Below are positions 1 through 11,860 of a stretch of 64,000 nucleotides of DNA, in pieces. This DNA comes from Patellaria atrata CBS 101060 (lineage: Eukaryota; Ascomycota; Dothideomycetes; Patellariales; Patellariaceae): positions 433,947 to 497,946 of the forward strand of contig MU006102.1 of NCBI GenBank assembly GCA_010093705.1, read 5' to 3'. Positions within the stretch are counted from its first letter, which is position 1. Each line of letters starts with the position of its first letter. Under the pieces are notes generated by a model that saw only the letters and a list, made by a program, of their open reading frames with translations, did no database searches and was not told where the DNA came from. Both the position numbers and the translations under genes were made by a program.

Positions 1-2508
1 GAAGTTATCGCCGCCGCCGCAGATACTGGATTCTGGGGTCAAGATCGTTCTATATCAGATAAAAACTGACAGCGTCTGTTTCACTGTTTGACGAGCAAGT
101 GAAAACAGATGGCCAAGCTGTAACCAGTGCCTGAATAACACAGAGCGGAAGTTAAACTCAAGGCTTGATTGAGGTGGTGAGGCTAAGCGGCGAATTCGAG
201 GCGAGGGGTTTCTTGTAGAGATGCGAGCAGAGGTTCACAAATTCAATCTGATGAGACGTTTGAGGACAACCAGTAGAGGGAAGGATATGAGAGAAGATGT
301 GACATTCAGGTATCGTTGTAAGGGAATGACGATTGTGTATGGTAGAGTTGTATCTTTAACGTGGAGTGATCCATGAACATGGAAGGTAATAAATGATTGA
401 TTACTGTATAGAACTAAGGTAGAACTAGTTCTAGTTCTAAAGGTAGCGCCGCCGCCGAGCCATGCCAGTCCCACTTCTACTCCTTATCTTTGCAGAGATA
501 TAAGAAAAATACTTTATTTATTCCAAGATTGCTATACATATGTTAAAAGGCGCTAAAGATATATCTATAACGCCTATAGTAGCCGTATAGCAGCCGTATA
601 GCAGCCGCAATAGTCTTACCTTGCTGGGAAAAATGTCCCTTAATCAGAGCTGGTGATTCAATTTACACTCCACCTTTATACTAAATTACCATAATTTAAG
701 GTAAATACTGGTACTTTCTGATCTATTTTAGTCATCCTCTGCCATTCCATTAATCTGTCACTCATTCCTTTTTTTCCAGTTTCTCTTTTCTAATGAGATA
801 TGAACCTTCAACTGCACCAGACTGTATCTCTACACCCTGCTTTTCAATAATCGATTCTAGGCTGTATTAGAAAACAATTGGACATTCATCAGCTACTTCC
901 TGGGTTACGTCCTGCAGTATTTACCGTCTCGCATGTTTATCAATACTCTATGCGCTGCATTAGACGCCTTTGCCATCACTTTGCTTCTTTCTTCTGACTC
1001 AACTGACGAATAAAACACTAAACGGTCAAACGTATTCCACTGTTGGTTTCTCATGGTGAAAAATATCCTATATGCTAAATTATCTCCATCACTCGTTTTC
1101 TCTGTAAAGATGAAGAAATCTTTCAAATAAAGAGTCAAGTGTGATGATGGTTTGGTTAGGGGGACCCCTCAGACGACGTTGGCATGGCAGGTCTTTACAG
1201 AATAACGAACTATCAGACACGTGGAGATATCTTATCGAGAGGTAGGAGATCGACATTTGCAACAATATCCCCGTCTTCATTAGTTCGGATGATGCTGCCG
1301 TCTTGGACCGGGTGGCTTATGAGATAAGTAGCTGATACCGGTACATATATATATACTTCCTACAATCAATCCACCAACCTGCGCAGCGAATACACAACCT
1401 CGAATTGTGGCCGCACGCAAAGCGATACGTAGCCATATCAGTCACATGTGCCAAGCATTGCTCGAGCAACTCAGATAGTGATCCAGACCATAAAACCTAT
1501 AGAGTTCGCACAAAAGTTATCACTCGGTGTTATTCCTCCCATTTCTAGACCATGGTCTACCCAATCGAGGACCAGCAGCTAAGTGGAAATCTCCATAATC
1601 TCTCCTGAGAAAACTTCCGAAAAGCGCGATACGAACCCGTTCCACAGGACAAAATCTTGTATTTCTTCTGTCCATTTGCATAACCCTATCTTGGGTGGCC
1701 TGGAATACAAGAACTCTAGTGGAGATCAACCCTCTCTCCCAATGAAACCCCTTGTGAAGCATGCTTCCACTTCCAAGTATTAGAACCAGGTCTCTCCTTT
1801 ACCATCACGCCCACATGCAAATTGTCAGATGCTCAAGATGAACCACCCAGTCAACAGGCAAGCAGGGAGCTCATGAACGCCATTATCGATCGTCAGCAGC
1901 ACTCTAGACCTACCCATATTCAATCACTTGGCGAACGCCCTTCATCCCACACGACCAACACTAAACCTCCCTCTCTATGCGTATACGAGATCCCTCACAT
2001 TTCTGAATATATCATTTCAATCCGATCTGATTCGATTTAAATGCGACCAAGGTGGATGAGAAAGCAAGAAAGCAGCAACTACGTATATTACTGTATCACG
2101 TCTCGGATTGGAGTGTCGTAGAATACTGGAAGGAGCAAAGTACAAAGGAGGGAGGAAAAGGGAAGTGGATTATATGATATGATAAATACCTTAAATGACT
2201 ATTGTTGAGGAAGGGAATAGGAGTTTGGGTTCTATACTATATATACTAGGTAGCAGTCTACGCTTATTCCTCGATCCATAGGTAAGGTAGGGTTAGAAAC
2301 CAATACATCTGTTTCTTCTTACCCTTGATCCATGTCTAGTGGGGCGATGGGATGTGATAGGGACACGTGAAAGCGGGGGGTGGAGGGAGGGATGGGATGT
2401 GGTGTAGACTGGGGCACTGGGAATGGCGTTTATGAGGGGGTTAAGATGTGAACGAGAGGACTATATCAGACCTGAATGACACGGCTATACAAATGATACG
2501 CTCGTGGA
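1..2508. other. Gene-poor left flank
   Basis: I recognise no complete gene here. All open frames are short and none matches a family I know. A minus-strand frame at 1138-905 has a protein-like composition (it contains RNQQWNTFDRL) and could be a remnant of a larger gene, but its ends are not supported. A perfect 14-bp palindrome, TAGAACTAGTTCTA, lies at 420-433, and a stretch rich in repeated GTAGCCGTATAGCAGCC-like words lies near 575-612. Confidence 0.5.
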
Positions 2509-2509
2509 A

Positions 2510-2742
2510 AATAAGACGCTTGTGCAGAATGAGTAAGATATACAGGATGAGTGGACCGTATAGAATGAGTAGACTGTACAGAATAAAACGACTAAACATA
2601 ATAAGACGAGTATGCAGAATGATACGAATGTACAGAATAATACGACTGTACAGAATAATACGTCTGTACAGAATAAGATAACGGTACAGAATAAGATAAC
2701 GGTACAGAAATAAGATAACTGTACAGAATAACACGCATACAC
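2510..2742. repeat. 18-bp minisatellite
   Basis: About 13 tandem copies of an 18-bp unit are present, with consensus close to AATAAGATAACGGTACAG. The right-hand copies (about 2640-2730) are nearly identical and the left-hand ones have diverged. Because 18 is a multiple of three, the array stays open in several frames on both strands and gives spurious Arg/Ile/Tyr/Leu-rich translations. I see no independent sign that it is translated. Confidence 0.85.
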
Positions 2743-2942
2743 AAAACTCGCAGCCTATACCGTACAAACAGCCACAGTGCAGACAACCGGAGCGAACGGT
2801 CGAAACGATCGCGTACACTGGATGATGTACCAACGCACGGTTCGGCAAGACATTGTGAATCGCGCAAAAGAGACAATGCGGCAAGGTCAAACATCTATAG
2901 CGTAATCTATCTAATATGTGAGCTGAGGGACGAAACAGTCTT

Positions 2943-4699
2943 CTAAACCCCCAAATCCCAATCCTCCCCCTTCATCCATTTGCTCCTATCATCCCACGCC
3001 GGCAAAACCAGCTCCATCGCCTCCGGTGCATCTCCTGGCCATTCCTTCCTCACCAGCTCCATCAACCTACTAAAGAGCCCCGAATACGCAGGCCCGTTGA
3101 AATGTAATCCATCATGCAGCAATTGCTTCAACTTCAGATTCTGCGGGAGTTTGCGGCTACCAGGTAAGGGTGAGTTGATCTGCGGCTGGGGAGGAGCGTG
3201 ATACCCCGCTGATGCCATCATCAAGGCCCATAGGTCGAGCACACGGACGTCTGCGCCTTGCTTCCTCACCTCCTCGCCCACTTCTCTTACCGCTTCGGCG
3301 TACTGTGCCGTTGTTGTGGAGTTGCGCCTCATTTCTCCATCTGTGGAGAGGACTACAAACTGCCACTCATCAACTGGTGGTGGGGTGATAAGGATGATGT
3401 GCGGGTTATGTGCAAGAAGCGCGGGATGAGTGAGGATAGCACGGAGGTTCTGCTTGTAGAGGTCGAGGGGGATACTCTGAAGCGGGCGGCCATCGGGATC
3501 GGGAGGGTATGGCAAGGCCGCATCGTTGGCGCCGAAGAAGATGGTCTAGACGGATTAGTGTTTCCTTCATGGAAGGTGATGAAGCGGATTAGTAGCGTGG
3601 AGGAAGTGGTGACGGAGATGGTCAAGGGCGAAGAGGTAGGGGTGGGGCGGGACGGAGTAGAGCGGAGGGAGAGATAGAGAAGACGGAGAGAGGCGGAGTT
3701 TGAGGTGGGAAATAATGAGTACTCTAGAAGTATTGGGATAGCATAGTATAGGGGGGGAAAGGCTAGTTGGAAGAATATGCAGAGTTGAGAAGTGGGGCGG
3801 ATAACAAACGACATGCGATAGAAGTTAGGAAGGATCTGCAACTGTACCATAAAGAGAATCTTTGTGTGCGAAGGCGGTGGAAGGATTTTAGGGAGGATCT
3901 TAAGGGCCTGGACCGTGTTGTAGCCACTAGTGGTCTAAGTTATCGTGATTTAGGGTGTGAAGGAGTTCTAGAGTGTACCTGAAGCCCCGGTTGACTACAT
4001 CGAGGCGGCGACTGTATGCTGTCTCATGTTAATTTTCAATGCATACTTGTCGAGATGAACAATTCCAAGTTGCGTCGGTCTCAAATTCAATGAACCATCG
4101 TTCCCTTTGCCCTGACTAGCATTCCTGGCTTACTGTATGTCGGTAGCGTAGAACCTAGTGTCCATTTGACAGAACCATATCGTGATACTTCAATGGTGTG
4201 TACTTGTGCAAGCAAACCGGAAGTTCCCGATATCAACACACAGTAAGCCGGGAATGTCGTGACCTCTGACAGCAGATAGTTAAGAGAAGATCAAACAAGA
4301 TTGAAATCGTTGTGCGTCCGAATTGACTCTGTGGTCGAAATTGAACCATTTTTGAAATGATATTTGATTGATCTCGATCTTGTTTTCTACGCAAGTTGAC
4401 CTAGTAGGGTAGGATGGAAATGCAAATGAAGGATCGGGATAAATGCTTGATACGAGACTCAGAGCGTAGTACAGTACATTGCGGACCTGAGGGGAGGACA
4501 ATACTCGATTTGAAAGGGGGTGCATACAGAAGTGCAGGCTGGCAAGGAGGATGTTCGAGAGTATGGAAATCATAGTTCTAACGTTGAATGAGATAAGGCC
4601 CTCACCTTCCTGAAGAGCTGGAGCAAATGCAAAGCCTCGCCCTTGGACGTCAGAGAATTGCGTGATTGAATCCCCGAAGAGGATGAATTGAGGATACAT
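2943..4699 (-). CDS. IAH1: SGNH/GDSL esterase, isoamyl-acetate hydrolase (IAH1) family
   Basis: Four exons on the minus strand: 4699-4606, 4018-3979, 3926-3848 and 3545-2943. Together they give 816 nt, or 271 residues. The N-terminus holds the block I motif FGDSITQ, with the nucleophile at Ser11. Exons 2-3 rebuild the family stretch AYSRRLDVVNRGFSGYNT. Exon 4 begins TIFFGANDA (block III, oxyanion Asn) and carries DGLHFN near residues 216-221, which holds the catalytic Asp and His. The family hydrolyses short-chain acetate esters and is usually cytosolic; no signal peptide is visible here. The last intron (3847-3546, 302 bp) is long for this genome, but the joined frame matches the family across the junction. 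Composition is C-rich on the left and G-rich on the right across exon 4. IAH1 is the best match, although the natural substrate cannot be read from sequence. Confidence 0.88.
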
Positions 4700-6610
4700 G
4701 CCCGGATGATTCCTGTCTTGCTTATTACCGAGATCTTCTCGCCCCGAGTACAGTACTTGAAGGAAGCTGAAGCAAGGCGGGACAAGATGGAAGATGTGCG
4801 GCTTGAGGTTACCACGATGGATTGAAGTCCAGGTAAGTTTTCGAAAGGTCTAGATGTTTCACGCGGGATTAATATTGCATGAAGATGATGCTGGTGGATG
4901 GGTGGATGGGTGGATGGGTGGACGGGATGGGTGGTTGGCGGTGGTTGCTGATGGTTAATGATGGTTGGTGGTGATGGGCACGTTTTTATGCCTTTCCATC
5001 AGTTCATCACTGAATGTTACATGAGAAATTCCCGACACTTTGGTATCTCCTACGGGGAAGGAGCGGAGGAGGCAAGCACGACAAGGCGGGGAGGAAGCTT
5101 GATACGGGATATCGTTAGGGTTCACCCTTGACCAGATGAAGTAAGATATATTCCGTAGGCGAGAGGACTGCACGTGACACGCGTAAATCTCGAGAATAAG
5201 GCAATCCTTCATGAACAACTTTCTGTCACTTTGGATGTGTCGATCCCGAGGACATCATTCTAAGCATCCTGCAGCTGTACTCATCGCGTATTTTGTAGAG
5301 AGATCTACGTAAATGCGGAGGGAACATCTGCAACCTGCAAGAGAACATTAAGCCCTTGATGTACAGTACCGTTTAGAGAGTACTGCATGTTACTGCACTG
5401 TACTGGGCTGAGCCACAATACTCACAGCTGTAGTACATACTGTATGTTCAAAGGTTAGGGGGGAAGTGTACGGAGGTACCTCCAAATGACACACCGTCGA
5501 AATGACATCTTTACTATAATAACACCTTACTTCTGCAGTGCGTGTCAGTAAGCTTGTTTGTGCCTTTTGAGGTGTTGTAGATACTGTACCGTACGAGTAG
5601 TGGAAGAAGCTGCTTCGGCAACCCAAAGAAACCTCCAACCGCTGTACAGAATCATATGCCAAAAGGGTAGAAATGAGTTGGCGGTGACAATATTAGAACT
5701 TAATTTTGACATTCCATACAACGCAAGACTACTGCACGAATACCGTATGCAGGGTCCTTGATGAGATCTTTATTTCCAACCGCTTACTTCGTCTACTACG
5801 GGATAGCTAGTAACATCTTCACTATTCACTACATCTCTCATCATTGTACGGTGGAAGTTACACACTTATTAGAGATGGACTCGAACTTCATCGAAAGGCA
5901 GGTCTTCGATTATCGAGTCTTGCGTGGGTGCATCGAGGCATGTTAATCAAAGTAGATGTCTCCTTTAAGGTGATGCCTCGGGTCGATAACTTGCTTTAGT
6001 GAGTGGTCATCTGAACAGGGCGAGTCAAAAACCTCATCCAAAACAAGTTACCGGTACAACCTGCTTTTGTTCCTTAGCCGAGAGCGAACATCTTCTATCA
6101 AACATGCAAATCATCGCTTTCTGTCATACTCTGTCCCCTACACCACTGCTGCATCTCAACAATTTTCGTCCTGGGATACAATCATCAGGGACTGAATAAG
6201 CACTCATCGGTGTTCATGCAGACAAGTCCGAATCCTTCCATACCAATTGTCCGTCGGCTGGCTGCTTAGCCTATCGAAGGGTGGTGGGCATGTACATAGA
6301 TGAGAAGGCAGCTCTGTAAGGTAGGCCTGGAAATCCAACTGAGAGACAAAGCCAGACACCCACCATAAACGCCTTACTACTGATCTGAAACTGAAACATC
6401 GCCTGAGCCGCCTCTTTCGCTCACCTGCTATGACGACCCATCCGTGCTCTCCATCTCGTGCCTACTTCCGCTGATCGCGGGGGTTTTAGTTACCTTGGCC
6501 TCCCCATCTCTAACAAGTAGGTATTTCTATGCATGGAATGCTTCCGAATCATCAAAATACTTTCCAGCTGTCAGTACTTATGCTAACAGCTGTGTTGAAC
6601 ACGACAGAAC
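4700..6610. other. Intergenic region with GT-rich minisatellite
   Basis: This is the shared upstream region of the IAH1-like esterase (-) and the CLC gene (+). It contains the GT-rich repeat at about 4890-4950 and several GTACAGTAC-type palindromes (4748, 5361). I recognise no gene; the frames between 5.4 and 6.6 kb match nothing I know. Confidence 0.5.
4890..4976. repeat. 8-bp GGATGGGT-type minisatellite, G-rich
   Basis: Four to five tandem GGATGGGT units grade into degenerate GGTTGGNGGTGG sequence. The plus strand has several GGG runs spaced by 4-5 bases, giving G-quadruplex potential. It sits about 190 bp upstream of the start codon of the esterase transcribed to the left. Confidence 0.75.
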
Positions 6611-9595
6611 ATGCCGCACTCGAGTCTGCATTCATATCGAAGCGTAGACAGTCGCGACGCTGATGACGAAGAGGAGGATGACGACCCTACCCCCGTCGAG
6701 CTCAGTAATTCGGGAATTCTTTGGGCCTCAGATGCATCACCTATGACCCGACCATACGACAGTAGACGGTCAATAGAAAGAAGACGGTCCTCCGAAATCG
6801 ATGGTCGCGTTCCCGTAGATGAACAATCCAGCCTCCTCAGAAACGCTGATTCTGCTCCCCGCTACTCAGCAACCTCCGGCATTCACTCACCCCCAGCTTT
6901 AAGAAGAAATAATAGTGGAAGTAGGAGTTTAAGACGCAGTCCCGCTAGAAGTAGACAGACCTCCATCGGTAGTCGTCGTGACTCTTTCAGCAGTAGATTA
7001 GTAAATGCTCTTCATAATCATCACAGAAGGGCTTCTGTAGGTTAGTACAAACAATCCTCGCAAATCTTCTTTGGAACGTGTGTCCGTAATCTCAGTTATT
7101 CTGACAATATTACAGCTTCAGAAAATGGTAACCTGTACGAATCTAGACTCTCTGTTTTTCAAGATGACCGCGTATGGTACGATCAATTTACCTCCACGGA
7201 CTGGGTTCACGATAGCATCGCGGACGCATACCGTGTTAAACAACTTAGAAGTAGAAAAGACATAAGAGGGAGATTGTTAGCTTGGTTTGACAGGGCTGAA
7301 GGTTGGATACTTGTTGCTATAATAGGCTGCTGCACAGCTTTTATCGCATATTTCGTCAACATCACCGAAGCCGTACTCTTCGATTTCAAGTCTGGATATT
7401 GCAGTACCTCTTGGTATATGAGTAAAAAGAATTGCTGCTCCGGAGCATCTACCTGTGAAAATTGGACTCACTGGTCTGAATCATTCGTAACAGATGCGTT
7501 AGACACTACCGGCGTTCAATACGTGGCCTTCGTGTGCTCCGTAATCATCCTCGCATGCCTCTCGTGCATTTTAACTTTAAGCACAAAGACCGTGATACCG
7601 TCTGCGCTCTCGCTTTCTACACTAGACGAAAACCTTGGTGCTCCCAATCTCCGGGTTGAACAAGATGAAGAAGCTAAGAGGAGGGGCGTGAGTCCGGCGA
7701 ATATAATACGTGAAACAGAGGACCGTCCACCGATGGTCTACTATTCAGCAGCTGGAAGCGGTGTCGCTGAGGTCAGGGTCATTAATAGTGGTTTCGTTCT
7801 CCACGGCTACTTAGGTGTTCGGACTCTCGTCATAAAAACCATCGGCCTTATACTTAGTATCTCGTCAGGGCTCAGTCTCGGAAAAGAGGGACCTTATGTA
7901 CATATTGCCACCTGCATTGGGAATATCATGTGTCGTCTATTCTCGAAATATAACCACAACGATGGTAAGCGTCGAGAGGTTCTGAGTGCTAGTGCTGCAA
8001 GTGGTGTAGCAGTCGCATTTGGGGCACCCATCGGTGGTGTTCTTTTCAGCCTTGAGGAAGTTAGCTATTACTTTCCACCCAAAACTCTGTTCCGTACTTT
8101 CTTCTGCTGCATCGTAGGTTCTACATACTCCTTGTTTTTTTTTTTTTTTTTTTTTTTTTTCCTCCACGTGCTAATCCATCCTCCTTAGGTTGCTGCATTA
8201 TCATTAAAGTTTTTAAATCCTTATGGAACGCATAAAATCGTACTCTTCGAAGTCCGTTATCTCACAGACTGGGAAGCTGTCGAGATGCTTATATTCATCA
8301 TGTTAGGAGTGATCGGAGGCGCATTAGGAGCATTCTTCATCAAAGCATCCAGGTTCTGGGCACGCACATTCCGACGAGTACCCCTAATCAAGGAATACCC
8401 CCTTATTGAGGTCTTTCTCGTCGCTGCCCTCACTGGTCTGGTCAGTTTCTGGAATCGTTACACCAGACTACCTGTGACGGAGCTCTTGTTCGAACTTGCT
8501 AGTCCTTGCGATACATTCACAAGCTCTGGCATGGGTCTATGCCCTACCAACGAACATATCCCCAAGATTATCGGATATTTAGCAATCGCCTTTGTAATAA
8601 AAGCGTTGCTGACTACTATCACATTTGGCATAAAAGTGCCCGCAGGAATCTACGTACCATCCATGGTAGTCGGCGGTCTCTTCGGTCGAATGGTCGGCCA
8701 CATCGTACAATATCTCGCCCTCAACCACCCAGACGGCGGTCTCTTCGGCATGTGCGGCCCGGACGACAACCCCGAAGCCTGCGTCGTCCCCGGCGTCTAC
8801 GCCCTCGTCGCCGCCGGCGCAACAATGTGCGGCGTCACTCGGCTCTCGGTAACCCTAGCCGTCATCCTCTTCGAACTAACCGGCAGCCTCGACCACGTGC
8901 TCCCCTTCTCCATCGCCGTCCTCGTCTCCAAATGGACCGCCGACGCCATCGAACCCCTCAGCATCTACGACCTCCTCACAGACATGAACTCCTACCCCTT
9001 CCTCGACAACAAAGTCCGCCCCATCTTCACCACCGAGCTCGGCGACCTCACTCACCGTCTGCGTCCCGAGCGCATAATAGACATCTCGAACTCGCCCCTG
9101 GTGCCGGCTAAAGAGCTACGCCAGAAACTGGATATCCTTCACATTGCTGGTGAAATAGACGGCGGACTGCCCATCGTGCATAGTAAGGTGCTGGTGGGGT
9201 TGATACCGGCGCCAGACCTCGAGTTTGCCCTCGATAAACTCGATAATGAGGATAATAGCCTCTGTCTCATGAGTACGCAGGTTCATTGGAATAATCCCAC
9301 CGAGGGTGAGGATGAGGAGGACGATCCGACGGATTTTACTAGTTATATTGATCCCGCGCCTGTCGCGTTGGATATACATTCGCCCATGGATTTGGTGTAT
9401 GAGTGCTTTGTTAAGTTGGGGTTGAGGTATATTGCCGTTTTGAAGAATGGGAGGTTTGCGGGCTTGGTGAGTTTTTATTTCCACGTTTAGTTGCAGATTG
9501 GAGTGGATAGGGGACATGGGCTAATGAGGTTATAGGTCCATAAGAAGGCGTTTGTGAGATATATCCGCGAACTCGAGGAAAGGGAACGGAAATGA
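6611..9595 (+). CDS. CLC-family voltage-gated chloride channel/exchanger
   Basis: Four exons: 6611-7040, 7116-8113, 8189-9466 and 9536-9595. They sum to 2766 nt, or 921 residues. A long, charged, Ser/Arg-rich cytosolic N-terminus precedes the membrane domain. All CLC signatures are present: GSGVAEVR (about residue 357), GKEGPYVH with the gating Glu (about 398), an aligned acidic position in FSLEEVSYYF, and PAGIYVPS further on. The C-terminal part (from about residue 720) corresponds to the two cytosolic CBS domains. CLC proteins of this type (yeast Gef1 relatives) act in Golgi, endosome and plasma-membrane Cl-/H+ homeostasis. Intron 8114-8188 carries a run of about 27 T. The 3' half switches from C-rich to G-rich composition near 9100. 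Several CLC paralogues exist in filamentous fungi, so I give no symbol. Confidence 0.93.
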
Positions 9596-10644
9596 GTTGA
9601 TCTTGTCATGAAATCCGCACCTAACATTTTGATTCTCACGTACTGTACACCCAGGTACGGGATAGAAAAGGACTGAGGAATACCTGGATAAGGTTGGTTA
9701 TGGAGTGCATATCAACATTGGATTAGAGCGCTATTGGCATCGGGTTAGATGTCATTGTTCGAGTCGAAAGGAAGGGATCTTAGAACATAGGAGGGGAGGG
9801 GGAACGAAGATACAGCGTATCGTGAAGCGTCTAGGGGTTCCGTCGAGTACATTTCTGGGCGTTACAGCGGTTGAATCGGGATATCATGTTGTAGCATCTT
9901 TGTCTTTTGGTCTCAAGCATTTTTTTTTAGAGACCCATGTTTACATAGTTGATATTTAGCTAGTCAGTTCTGGCATAGCGCCGGAGATATTTTACAACAC
10001 CCATCTCGAAAACTAATATCGATGGGGTTTTTTGTTCCCGATTTTGTTGTGCGGTTGTGTGGTGGAAGAGCGGTGAAAGGCGGTGTGAATGTCCGTTTGG
10101 ATAGTGTATACCCTTGAATAGGAGAAGCTACATACCCACACAGATAATTCTACACAGCACAGAGGGGAAATCTTGAGAGCTAGGGTAGCTGGAGCTTGGT
10201 AATGGAGGTTGGAGGGAGGTTTGAGAACACTGTAGGGATGTTGTGGGGAAGGATGGATACAGTATGGAGTATGTGGTAGGGCTGACGTGCAGGAGAGAGA
10301 GATACATACCTATACGTGTACTACTTTGTACTGTAGCTTAGGTTGGTATACAATCTTATACTGTATGATAACTTCAGAGTTAACCAGGTTTTCAGGGGCA
10401 ATTGCATAGAACTTACTATGGTAGGGTTTATTTTTGAGAGTTTTGAGACTGAGAACCTTATACTGGTGTTTCATGCGCAAGGAATTGAGGATATAGATGC
10501 GTCGTCTGCTTTGTTGCTTGTTGAGACGGCAATGGCGCGCTTCAGACGGTAACTTAAAAGTATCCCTCCATCCCCATCATACAATATCTCATAAGGAGAA
10601 AGTAGTCCTCAAAGTCATAGGCACCCCCAAGCACTTCCTCTCCC
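9596..10644. other. Intergenic stretch
   Basis: This is the 3' flank of the CLC gene and holds a GTACTGTAC palindrome at 9640. I see no gene. The short frames at 9705-9959 and 10343-10552 match no family and lack intron or start context. Confidence 0.5.
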
Positions 10645-10762
10645 ATCGAACCCGGGCAAGTGGCTGAGTAGGCAGGTACTTCGTCTACCTGCAGTGCCGC
10701 CACCGTCGACTACAAAGTCGCCTGGGTTTGATTCTTGGCTGCATCATTTTCATTATTTTTTT
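10645..10762 (+). ncRNA. Putative Pol III hairpin RNA, copy 1
   Basis: An 88-bp foldback is followed by a T7 run at 10756-10762. Stems: 10645-10657 with 10720-10732 (13 bp, two of them G-U), 10660-10664 with 10699-10703, 10672-10678 with 10686-10692 around a 7-nt loop CTTCGTC, and a side hairpin CGACT/AGTCG at 10707-10720. TGGCTGAGTAGG (10661-10672) resembles a tRNA A box, and GGTTTGATTC (10725-10734) resembles a B box. It is not a canonical tRNA: the B box pairs with the 5' end instead of forming a T arm. A homologous element lies at 41820-41901 on the other strand. A tRNA-derived SINE or tRNA pseudogene is the main alternative. Confidence 0.5.
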
Positions 10763-11078
10763 CGTTCCCGATTACCCTATCTATCTATCATGATTGATTT
10801 GGTTTCCTTTTTTGCGGGAGTTTATTAAGTTGGGAAAAAGGAACGTGATCTGTATCAAACCGAGCCTTTAAGGGGCACTGTAAATATAATCAAGAGATAT
10901 CTACGTCTACTGAATAGGCCCATCATATTGCCGCGGTTATTCTCACGAGTTCTCATTAACCCCCCCTCCCTGCCTGAGAGCAGTGAATAGATCCTAGCTT
11001 TCGCTCCACCGCGCGTGAACTCCTGCTGGGGTTTTGATATACGTAAATTCGGTTGTAGACAGCGCACCGTAACAGAAC
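10763..11078. other. Intergenic, 3' flank of NIP7
   Basis: I see no gene. A short minus-strand frame (11082-10855) is probably incidental. Confidence 0.5.
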
Positions 11079-11860
11079 TCAAGTCGCGAACAAAGTATCC
11101 TCATCGCGCAAATACTCTCCTATATCCGCCTGTCTGAATGTCACGATACCAGTCGGTTCCAGGCGTCGAGATTCTGCCGTCGAGCGTGCCGTGACTCCGA
11201 AGCCCTGTGTTCGCATTAGCTTTATCCTCGCTCTAATTTCGTCTTCTTCGATTCTTGGGCCCGTCTCAACACAGCCAAAAAGCTCCTCCCCTATGTCTAT
11301 TTCTCTTATGTGGGGAAAGGTATGACTCACCAACGGCACATCCTTCATATCATACACCACAACCCCGACATGCTCGGGACAATCCTCGCTCCACCGCCCC
11401 ACGTGCGCCTTGACCACGTTTCCGCCGTACAGGAACGGCATCTCCCCGTTCGGCTTCACCCACACTTTATACCGCGCGTGCGGCGCGATGACATCGAGCG
11501 CTGTGATATGCAGTCTGAACTTCCCGGTTTTGGTGAACTTCCCGATGCTGCTGCTGTCAGCTTTGGGTCTATCGAGGAGCAAAGCATGGGTGGGTTTTGA
11601 GAGCGGCGAACTCACCATGTCCCGAGGGAAAGTAGATTCGGGCGCGCGATGCTGGTGGCGAGATTGGCGAGGTAGAGAGGGAGGTAGTAGACGCGAGAAG
11701 AGTGCAGGCGGAAAACGTGTCTGTTGTCTTCGTCCTTTTTCGATTTCGAAGATGCTGGGATCGATGTGGATGAGGTTATTAGGTGGGTTAGAGAGCGTCC
11801 TGTGTAGTTCGCGAGTTTGGAGAAGAGGGTTTGGGTTTCGGTGTCGGTTAAGGGACGCAT
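11079..11860 (-). CDS. NIP7: 60S ribosome subunit biogenesis protein NIP7
   Basis: Three minus-strand exons: 11860-11616, 11547-11331 and 11204-11079, for 588 nt or 195 residues. The start MRPLT matches the NIP7 family N-terminus. The SLGT-C-IGKFTKT junction is rebuilt exactly across intron 1. The C-terminal PUA-like region (ALDVIAPHARYKVWVKPNGE, FRQADIGEYLRDEDT) is highly conserved. The 126-bp intron 2 is a multiple of three without stops, so an unspliced reading stays open and could mislead annotation. NIP7 acts in the nucleolus in pre-60S maturation and 27S pre-rRNA processing. The gene is slightly longer than the human protein (180 aa), with a short insert after residue 35. It is divergent from NOC3, 207 bp away. 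Confidence 0.95.

Noticed and set aside
905-1138. 77-codon minus-strand frame with protein-like composition
   Set aside because: Could be a gene remnant, but I could neither extend it with intact flanks nor identify a family; noted only in the flank entry.
8506-9111. Arg/Pro-rich 201-codon frame on the plus strand
   Set aside because: It lies in another frame of the CLC exon inside a C-rich segment; the composition explains its openness.
10645-10744. Canonical tRNA call at the copy 1 hairpin element
   Set aside because: A and B boxes are present and the 7-nt loop reads TCG at the anticodon position, but there is no normal acceptor, D or T stem.
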